DNA from: Durusdinium trenchii
Lineage: Eukaryota > Sar > Dinophyceae > Suessiales > Symbiodiniaceae
DNA length: 64,000 nt
Assembly (NCBI GenBank): GCA_963970005.1
Contig: CAXAMN010021740.1
Coordinates: forward strand, 193,253 to 257,252
Reading direction: 5' to 3'
The notes beneath the pieces were generated by a model. That model searched no databases and was not told where the DNA came from. It saw only the letters and a program-made list of their open reading frames with translations. Shown piece by piece: positions 57,801-64,000 of the stretch. Numbering within the stretch: the stretch's first letter is position 1; every line of letters begins with the position of its first letter. The position numbers and the translations under genes are program-made.

Positions 57801-60800
57801 CATCCGAAACTTATGTAAACCACCATCTAGAATCTAGATATAATGCTCCGGACAGAAACTTAGAATGCCTCGAAAATCCTCACATCTCTATCCTCGGGAT
57901 TGGAATGCCTACGTGGGAACAAAACTGTGGGGTAGACTTAGAATGGGTCAAAGGTGTCACTGGCAAGCCTATACTATTGATTCATAACCTGCGCACATAT
58001 AGTAATCGTCGTCGTCGTGGTAGTGGTAGTTCTAAGCCTCATCACCTGCACACATATATACAAATGTGCTTTCCGGACTGGAACTTTGGAAAATGGCATT
58101 CTAAGCCTAGAGCATTTCTCACGTAACATTCTAACAATGGAAAACAAAAAGGTTTGAAATCCTCACGATAGCATTCTAAGTTCCAGTCCGGATCTATATA
58201 TATGAAATATATGGTAAACTTGAAACCACATCTTCCTTATGTACACAATATATGCCGGCCATCTTCTGTCGACCAGGACTCGGTTCACAAACCCGTTCAG
58301 GACCGACTGACCACAACCCCAGGTGTGCCCCCGCGCTTCGCGAGCCAAAGAGGAAATCGAAAATATGTTTTCATTCAAAAGGGATCTATCGTCAGTCCAA
58401 ACTTTGCGATTTTGAAACACCGGCTGGTCTTCTCAGCAAGCATGTGCTTTCGTCTGCGAAGGCTCAGTGACCGAGGACTTCGATCAAACGAGGCAAACAC
58501 TCAACCCCAAACCATCCAAACCTTCTAGGTTGGAGGCCATCACTACTAGTAACATCTAGTAACAATAAAGCTAGACCACGCACACTTCTCCACTAACTTC
58601 TCCATATTTCTCCATTCAAACCTTCGGGTCTCCGGCACCATGCCCGTGCACCACCGGGGCGCCGAGTAGGTGCGCTGCAGGATGGTCCCAAAGGCCACCT
58701 CCGAGCCCGCGGCGAAGTCGCCCACGGAGCCGATGTCGCTGGTGATGTGTTCCTGGGCGACGGAGCGCGGAGCGCCGTTGTCATGTCGTCAGGTTGAGGG
58801 CCCGTTGGCAACGGTTGAAACCCCGTCATCGGACGGACAGAAGTGGAACAGCAAACCAGTGGATACTATACAACATGGTTGAACTGTTGCTGGCGGGAGG
58901 TCTAGCTGTGATCCCCTAAGGCCCTACTGCAAAAGGCACAGCCGTCAATCATAGTCTCACTCATCAACATGACCGGTTTCCCTCTCTCATTGGATCCTGG
59001 CTGGCACCGCGCATCAGCATCAGCGCTGTACATGCCGGCGCTGGCACCGGAAAAGCAAGCTTTCAAAGCAATGAACCGTCAGCTTGTCAGTTCATATTTC
59101 AGAACCAGTCGTCCTGTCTGTAAAACTCGTATCCCAACTGCAAGTGTACTTCCTGAGGCTCAAAATCCAAGACCCGAATCAATCGACAGACCTCCTCTGC
59201 TTGTTGTGAGACTGCGGCAGGCGACTGTAAGAGCTGCTTCCGCTCTTCGGAAGTGATGCGATATTCATCTCGGAGCTTCAGCAAGTCCGCCAACGTCATT
59301 GGTTTTGAGAGCGTTTTCAGGCCTTCCTCACCATGAGTGCCTGGCGCGCAAGAGAGGCGCAGCTGTGTACCTGCTGGGAGCACTTGTCTGGAGGGAATGA
59401 TCTTCATGTAGCCTTTCTCAAAGCTACTGGGCCAAGGACGATCCAAGGGCCAGGCGACTTGCAAGTAGCCGCATAAGTGTCCCGCACCCCCATGACGGCA
59501 GGCTGTCTCTAACACTTCGCGTCCCAATGTCAGCCCAATCTTCTCCAAATCTTCTCGACTCATAGTCTCTGCAAAGGGTTCCGCATCAGCCGACAACAAA
59601 CCCAACATCTTCAGCAAGGGGTCCAAGGGGCTAGTAACAGCCGTCAGGTCCAGCTCTTCGCAAAGCATCTCAGAGGTCAATTCACTGCCATTCGGCCCAA
59701 TTAGCTTGCAGTGGGCACCCATCTTGTTCGCCACCTGGCTGCGAAGAGTCGTCTTTCATCAAAGAACAACAGCTGAAAGGGACAATGACTGATTCAAATA
59801 CCAAAAATGGCAGTCCCAAGACCCCGAACTTAGGTTGCTGGAAGGGAAAAGGCCTACTGTTGAACTGTGGTATTTGACTTGGTGATGGCTCCACCCGGCC
59901 AAGAGAACGATGGACAAGCAAAACCAAATGGTTGTCTAGGCCTGAAGTTTGAGGGGGGATGCCCATTTCATTGAACCCCACCTACCTGTCGGTAGATCTC
60001 CTCAACGCTGAGCACATCTGTACTGCTCAGTAGCTCAGTCCCACTCAAGCTGAAAACACGCACCATGGCGGGCTGAAGACACGCAATCAGGCTTGGGTTC
60101 TCTTGCCCGACGAGGGAATCCGGCTGAATTGGTTTCTTGAAAAATCAGCTAGATGCACATTATATAGTATGATATAGGATTGCGGGTTCTCTAACCATAT
60201 CAAACCTCCTACAAGTACCCACATGAATGATGGGATCCAATCATGCTTGGTTAGGGAATGTTGTACGAGTAGGAGGCCCAGGCTCCAATTGCCAAGCGTG
60301 GATGATGAAGCCACCTATATGGTGGTTGCTCAATATTCTTTCATCCTGGAATGGCCATTCTTCGCGGATAATATTTTTTCGCAGCCTCATCGCGAAGCAT
60401 GGTCCTGCAACCATGTCTGGCTAACATGAGCCGGAACATGTCATACTAGTATCACAAACTAGGGACAGACATCTTGCAGCATGACCCCAGCAGAAGGTTG
60501 AAAGTTTCCACAGTTACTCAGGGTCAGTTGCAGCATCTGCGCGACAATTGTGCCAAATAGAGTCAGGCACAACTCAACCCAATCCTCGTGCCAGCTACCA
60601 ACACAGGGTGACGCAGCTTGGGGAATGTTGGGGTGCCTCAAGCTGGGAACCTGGACTTTAGCGGCACATTCGCGAGCCTTTCGCGGATCTTTCGCGAAAT
60701 TTCACTGGTGCTTTCCCCGAAAAGCCGTAAGATTTGCAAACATCTGCGCAGCCCGTCAGAGCAGCTGCAGGTCGTTGCCTCACTGTCAGGGCTGTGCCTA

Positions 60801-63040
60801 CTACTCAGGTTGCTAGTCTGTGATAGTGGGAACAGGAATCGGAGAATCCTTTACGCACTGCCAGGGCTGGGCACGGAAATGTTGAGGCTTCAGTTCGTTA
60901 GTCTGTGACACTTCCGCCCACCGGCTCTGCCGGAGGATTGCCTTGTATTTCTATTCTTTGTCAGTCGGAAGGAAAACATATGATAGCGATGACCTTCGAT
61001 AAATCTTTCGCGGAAAAAAAGTTACTTTCGCGCACCTCATCGCGAATCTTTCGCGGATGGTTTTAACAACATCAGAAAGGCTGTTTTACATAAAACTCCT
61101 TACACGGGGTTTTAGATCAACTCCCATATAGTCATAGATGGGAATGTGTTGGATTAAACACGGTGATGGAAAGAGGGACCGTGTCCGGGGTCAGCAAGCC
61201 CAGTGAGCTCTTAGACGAATGAAGGTGCCGAACAAATCCCCTGGCCCCTCCCATACACAATCCCATTTGTAATATCTTCCTTCAAGAAAGGAACATGTTC
61301 TTCAATAATCTTCAATATATGACCTTCTGCCAAAGCATAGTGTCGAGTCGAGGACATGGTTTTTGCGCAAGGTTATGGCGGTTATGGCTGGGGGCCTTAT
61401 CGCGTTAGAAGCTTTTTGCAAAATTAGATAAAATATGATAAAATTAGATTCGTTTTAAACAAAATCGTCATCGCACCGTTTTGGCGGTTGCTCAGACTAA
61501 AGGGGAGCGCTCTTCAGCTCCCATGACCTCCCATCACGACGCTCGCCCTCCAGAACATGACTTCGTGTCCAAGCATGCTTGCTGCTCCCAAATCACCTGC
61601 CTACCTGCAGATCATGAACAAACTCCGGGGACAAACGGATCTGAAAGAGCACGACGATGAGTCGCAACTATCAATCACAGTTCAGGGAAGAGATTAAGAA
61701 AACCACCAACTTCATGCCGCATGCCCAAGCCACTGCCAGTAGTGGGGCCCCTTGCCCATCAACAAATCTTCCCTCGTTGTGTCACCACCGCCCTTCTCTG
61801 CCTTTTCTACCCCCCACCACCACCACCACACGCCCAGCTTCGGGCAGGCCAATAATCTGCTTGGCCGCATCATCTCCCCGGTCGATGGTCCGGAACTCGC
61901 CCAGAACACAGGGCAACATCAGCATCTGTTCGAAGTAGCCGCCCTGGTTGGCATCGATGCATTGGCTGAAGATCCCACGCAAGAAGATGATGGCGTGATT
62001 CTGGTTGTCCTCACATTTCTCATGGGAGGAATGTTGATCGACGAGCATGGCACAACCAAGCATAGCCCTTGCGCCATACTTATTCCAAGCGGTTCAAGCA
62101 GTATGTTTTTATGCGTTTCACGGAAGATGCTACTTCAAGCATGTTTTCTCGGAACAAGGAAACCGCAAGAGCCCTCTCATCACCCCACAAATGCAGATTT
62201 CAAACTGCCTACATTGAGCCCAACATCACAGCCTATCACAACCACCCCCTCCCTGCGAAACGTAGACTTAGGATTTAGGAATCAGGAATGCCAAAGAAGC
62301 CCTCTTCCGGTCCCATGGAATTCTCAAAACACGAAAAACAAGTCGTCTTATTCCTCCAAGCGTCACTCTTCCCATCTCCAAGAATGGGATATCCCGGCAG
62401 CTCCACCGTGTACTTGGCCTTGCGACGACCATTGCTGCCTGGCACCTCGGAGCACTGCCCATCCACCAAGCAGCTGAAGTAGCGACGCTTCTGCCGCGGG
62501 TGGATCTTGTCCACCTCCGCGTGGATGTTCTTCTCCTGTCCGAAGAAGGGAGACCGGACTCTCCAAAAATGGAGAAAATCACCTCCACAAAGGAGTGGTC
62601 CACTTGGGTGTGTTTGGTTCGTGAAGGGTAGATGCACAATGATACATAGTTTTCTTGCAAAGATACATAATTATCTGGGTCTCACTTCAGTTTCAGTTTC
62701 GGCTGTTTGCAAAACTAGGCTGCAGCAACACTATAATTGTGAGCTTTTTCTCACGCAAAGAGCTCCCTTCAATTGTTTTGCAGATCAGGAAGTCCTTTCG
62801 AGAACCACTGTTCACTGTATTTCCTCATTGTCTTAGTGGAACATCTGAGCCCGAAGAGCTTGCCAAATGCGCTGCCGAACCGGCCTTACATACCATTCCC
62901 ACGTCCAAGTTTCGATGGTCTAAACATCCCCCCTACACTTGCGAAATCGACTGACTGCTGGGCCAAAGAGCTTCAGACTGCTTCGGTTCTCCTTGAAGTC
63001 GATGAACGCGACTTTCAAGCTGCTTGGGAACTTGGCAAAC
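46661..63040 (-). CDS. 1,3-beta-glucan (callose) synthase, GT48/FKS family, multi-exon, partial
   Basis: Membrane enzyme that polymerises UDP-glucose into 1,3-beta-glucan. Seventeen exons on the minus strand, in transcript order: 63040-62992, 62535-62365, 62009-61839, 58752-58663, 57669-57623, 56674-56644, 56434-56373, 55887-55842, 55275-55232, 55036-54961, 54393-54319, 51816-51755, 49555-49472, 48524-48496, 47907-47841, 46864-46818, 46749-46661. Family motifs appear in the expected order: RRYFSCLVDG, ELPGYPILGDGKS, NQNHAIIFLRG, GSVGDFAAGSEVAFGT, ARMHYGHPDIMNK, MMQQGGVSK, NLSEDIFAGMDFTLRG, KHCEYFHVAK, GRDLGFNTVLGFFSK, GAGEQILTRQ, FYYAHVGFYVTQ, MPLFAEIWME, YGGAKYVATGRG, GLYLDYAS, YYDGMRLL and SWLYGPFVFNPHQF (the last across a junction). 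Exons 1-11 join in frame. Phases show that exons are missing between 12 and 13 and between 15 and 16. The N-terminus lies outside the window and the 3' end was not found. About 413 residues are recovered. The pathway is established for the family; the cellular role here is inferred. Confidence 0.93.
47036..47267 (-). pseudogene. Coding-like stretch with an internal frame break
   Basis: The first part reads PRLLLGGVSDSGNSSSLGF then TWLAIGTDPWVASSLQLQ. From about 47120 the natural reading moves to another frame: FRVWADPQLAHADGHIAWI then TMEAELEFTP. There is no space for an intron between them, so this is an indel (true or assembly) or a decayed copy. It lies between GT48 exons 15 and 16 on the same strand, and TWLAIG could be part of the missing GT48 helix, but that is unproven. 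Confidence 0.3.
47910..48490. other. GT48 intron
   Basis: AT-rich, with an ATATAT-rich segment near 48010-48045; no other feature seen. Confidence 0.6.
50127..50192. repeat. GACG/GACA tetranucleotide microsatellite
   Basis: Mixed GACA and GACG units inside a GT48 intron. Confidence 0.9.
51269..51316. repeat. GA then CA dinucleotide microsatellite
   Basis: GA repeats with one C interruption followed by CA repeats. A separate CT run lies at 50900-50921. Confidence 0.9.
51836..52113. repeat. 21-bp minisatellite
   Basis: About 13 units of AGGTTGGAGGCCATCGCTAC plus one base, with A/G and C/T variants, broken by a 10-N gap at 52025-52034. In one plus frame each unit gives seven residues (LEAIATR), so the array reads as a heptad repeat, but flanking frames are not maintained and it lies in a GT48 intron. 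Single or double units recur at about 32202, 50985-51050 and 58528. Confidence 0.9.
53762..54040 (-). CDS. Unidentified ORF inside a GT48 intron
   Basis: ATG-led, 92 codons to TGA: MGNDLLSESNSSSAIQGFG, AIEVTFCVYVSPLTPLQQL, PEVFAWAALALERGLAQV. Coherent throughout, with one moderately hydrophobic segment. It lies between GT48 exons 11 and 12 on the same strand but does not resemble GT48. Either a second nested gene or an exon of unknown origin. The open frame at 53444-53710 (minus) follows it; there the plus strand is equally open. Confidence 0.42.
   Translation of the reverse strand: MGNDLLSESNSSSAIQGFGCSRSLGRPNGTHPTTFAIEVTFCVYVSPLTPLQQLRPEVFAWAALALERGLAQVQWRDTENFETLDQVDLWLA
54319..58752 (-). 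CDS. GT48 exons 4-11: catalytic core to the first C-terminal membrane segment
   Basis: Eight short exons (31-90 bp) splice in frame without a gap. Together they give the most conserved block of the family: GDFAAG, RMHYGHPD, GGVSK, NLSEDIFAGM, KHCEYFHVAK, GRDLGF, GAGEQ and FYYAHVGFY. The phase chain is exact. For example exon 7 ends on two bases of a Gly codon and exon 8 supplies the third, and exon 9 ends AA and exon 10 begins with G, giving Lys. Exons are GC-rich against AT-richer introns. In this block six introns begin GC (after exons 4, 5, 6, 7, 9 and 10) and two begin GT (after exons 8 and 11). The in-frame family match makes these donor calls secure. Confidence 0.93.
55960..56360. other. 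GT48 intron
   Basis: Between exons 7 and 8. Its first part (56200-56372, minus) is GC-rich and open but does not match GT48, and the exon phase chain skips it. Confidence 0.55.
57847..58192. mobile_element. MITE-like element with about 22-bp inverted ends, in a GT48 intron
   Basis: Left end TCCGGACAGAAACTTAGAAT and the right end (read inward) TCCGGACTGGAACTTAGAAT differ at two positions, giving a 346-bp unit with no coding capacity. A third copy of the end sequence (TCCGGACTGGAACTT, 58072-58086) lies inside and forms a perfect 15-bp inverted pair with 58178-58192, suggesting nesting. Flanks are AT-rich (TATA runs), so a target duplication cannot be called with certainty. Confidence 0.5.
59099..60066 (-). 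CDS. Two-exon gene with ubiquitin-like N-terminus, nested in a GT48 intron
   Basis: Exon 1 (60066-59986) starts with ATG and encodes 27 residues with a beta-strand pattern (MVRVFSLSGTELL). It ends CAG|GTAGGT. Exon 2 (59734-59099) begins after an AG acceptor in the same phase and runs 211 codons to TGA, giving 238 residues. The first 50 or so residues (SVEEIYRQ, then VANKMGAHCKLIGPNG) fit the ubiquitin-like fold start common in dinoflagellate proteins. The remaining residues match no family I recognise. Six bases upstream of the ATG is a pyrimidine-rich AG (CGTGTCTTCAG), a plausible spliced-leader trans-splice acceptor. The gene lies in the 3.1-kb GT48 intron between 61839 and 58752, on the same strand. 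ATG, stop and intron all look intact. Confidence 0.8.
60357..61060. repeat. Three clusters of TTTCGCG/CGCGAA motifs in a GT48 intron
   Basis: 60357-60402, 60666-60705 and 60993-61060 share TTCGCGGAT, CATCGCGAA and TTTCGCG words in similar order. Degenerate copies of one unit, each with partial dyad symmetry. Confidence 0.6.
61839..63040 (-). CDS. GT48 exons 1-3: start of the cytosolic catalytic region
   Basis: Exon 63040-62992 carries LKVAFIDFK. Exon 62535-62365 (57 codons) carries RRYFSCLVDG and VELPGYPILGDGKS. Exon 62009-61839 (57 codons) carries NQNHAIIFLRG and LPCVLGEF. These motifs precede the GDFAAG core in plant and fungal glucan synthases. The first two introns start with GA: AAG|GAG, and AGT|GAC where the acceptor exon also begins GAC. 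The third starts GC, or GA if shifted by one codon. All acceptors are AG. Further 5' exons are expected beyond 63040, but the rest of the window in that direction is satellite DNA. Confidence 0.9.
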
Positions 63041-63269
63041 CTCAGTAGTACATGCCTGGAAACACTGTCACAGCCCAGATCGCCAGCTCAAGGCTAATTG
63101 GACTAAGGATATTAGAATATATTATACCGGGGCCCGAATACATGGCACATCCGGCTGGAAAGAGTATGATGGCACAGGAAAATTTACGACCTCATCAACT
63201 GGAGAGCCTAGAGGACTAACCCTGCAACGTGTAAGATGGCACATGGGTCACTCCAGGACAACACCACAG

Positions 63270-64000
63270 GACTCTAAGATGGCACAAGGAAAACGAATAG
63301 AAATGATCATTATTTTAAAAAGAAAACAAAAGGAAATGAGCCTTTTTACAGGGAAAATGAAAGGAAACTATACTTGTTCAAAAGGAAAATGACAGGAAAT
63401 GATTATTTTTAAACGGAAAATGAAAGGAAATGATAATCTTTAAAAGGAAAATGAAAGGAAATAAGCACTTTTACAGGGAAAATTAAAGGAAACCATATTT
63501 TTTAAAAGGAAAGTGAAAGGAAATGATTATTTTTAAAAGGAAAATGAAAGGAAATGATAATCTTTAAAAGGAAAATGAAAAGACATGATCATTTTTGCAG
63601 GGAAAATTAAAGGAAACCATATTTTAAAAGGAAAATGAAAGGAAATTACTATCTCTAAAAGAAAGATGAAAGGGAAGGATCATTATGTAAAAGGAAAACA
63701 AAAGGAAATTACTATTTCCCAATAGGTGCACTAAGATGGCACACCAGAGGAAGCTAAAGGAAAACGAATAGAAATGATCATTAATTTAAAAGGAAAACAA
63801 AAGGACATGATCATCTTTAAAAGGAAATTGAAAGGAAATGATAATCTTTAAAAGGACAATGAAAGGAAATGAGCATGTTTAAAGGGAAAATTAAAGGAAA
63901 CCATAATTTCTTAAAAGGAAAATGAAAGGAAATTACTATCTCTAAAAGAAACATGAAAGGGAAGGATCATTACTTTAAACGGAAAACAAAGGAAATGATT
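63270..64000. repeat. A/G-rich satellite at the window end
   Basis: Degenerate units of about 30 bp built on AAAGGAAAATGAAAGGAAAT with ATGATNATTTTTAAA spacers. The plus strand is almost entirely purine plus T. A higher-order marker (AAGATGGCACA, then GGAAAACGAATAGAAATGAT) recurs about 455 bp apart (63278 and 63733). The array runs off the window. Confidence 0.88.

Overview
The window reads as nuclear DNA of a dinoflagellate, most like a Symbiodiniaceae or related suessialean. The reasons are: no long bacterial-type operons; coding sequence in short GC-rich exons of 30-280 bp scattered through repeat-rich introns; splice acceptors nearly always AG|G; many GC and some GA splice donors next to GT donors; abundant micro- and minisatellites; and spliced-leader-like sequence. 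Three assembly gaps lie at 7417-7816, 18431-18440 and 52025-52034. No rRNA, tRNA, CRISPR array or bacterial regulatory site was recognised. Most single ORFs are fragments or shadows, so genes were rebuilt by joining exons whose frames and splice phases agree.

Layout. 0-9 kb is gene-poor, with a CEP19-like exon (4148-4253, minus) and a long unidentified exon (8705-9047, minus). 10.3-11.4 kb holds a minus-strand ORF with a PDZ-like segment followed by a dinoflagellate-type domain. 11.7-13.6 kb is a composite array of AGT and GGCC repeats. Inserted in it is a 1,325-bp element with two 178-bp TG...CA direct terminal repeats (one mismatch) that flank a phospholipase D/HKD-type ORF. This is the most unusual object in the window. 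14.4-18 kb has isolated exons. 19.4-21.7 kb is a minus-strand GT25-family glycosyltransferase gene. 22.2-26.6 kb holds two unidentified minus-strand multi-exon genes, one with a tandemly duplicated exon. 27-46 kb is a mosaic of unidentified exons on both strands, hairpins and repeats.

46.6-63.04 kb is one large minus-strand gene for a 1,3-beta-glucan (callose) synthase of family GT48. Seventeen exons were recovered in order, most with matching phases. Its introns hold a MITE-like element, a 21-bp minisatellite and an apparently complete two-exon gene with a ubiquitin-like N-terminus (59099-60066, same strand). The last 0.7 kb is an A/G-rich satellite. The GT48 N-terminus lies beyond the window, and a few internal GT48 exons were not found.

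Functionally, GT48 would polymerise 1,3-beta-glucan (cell wall, cyst wall or callose-like material) and GT25 would glycosylate protein or lipid in the secretory pathway. Nothing suggests the genes form a co-regulated unit.
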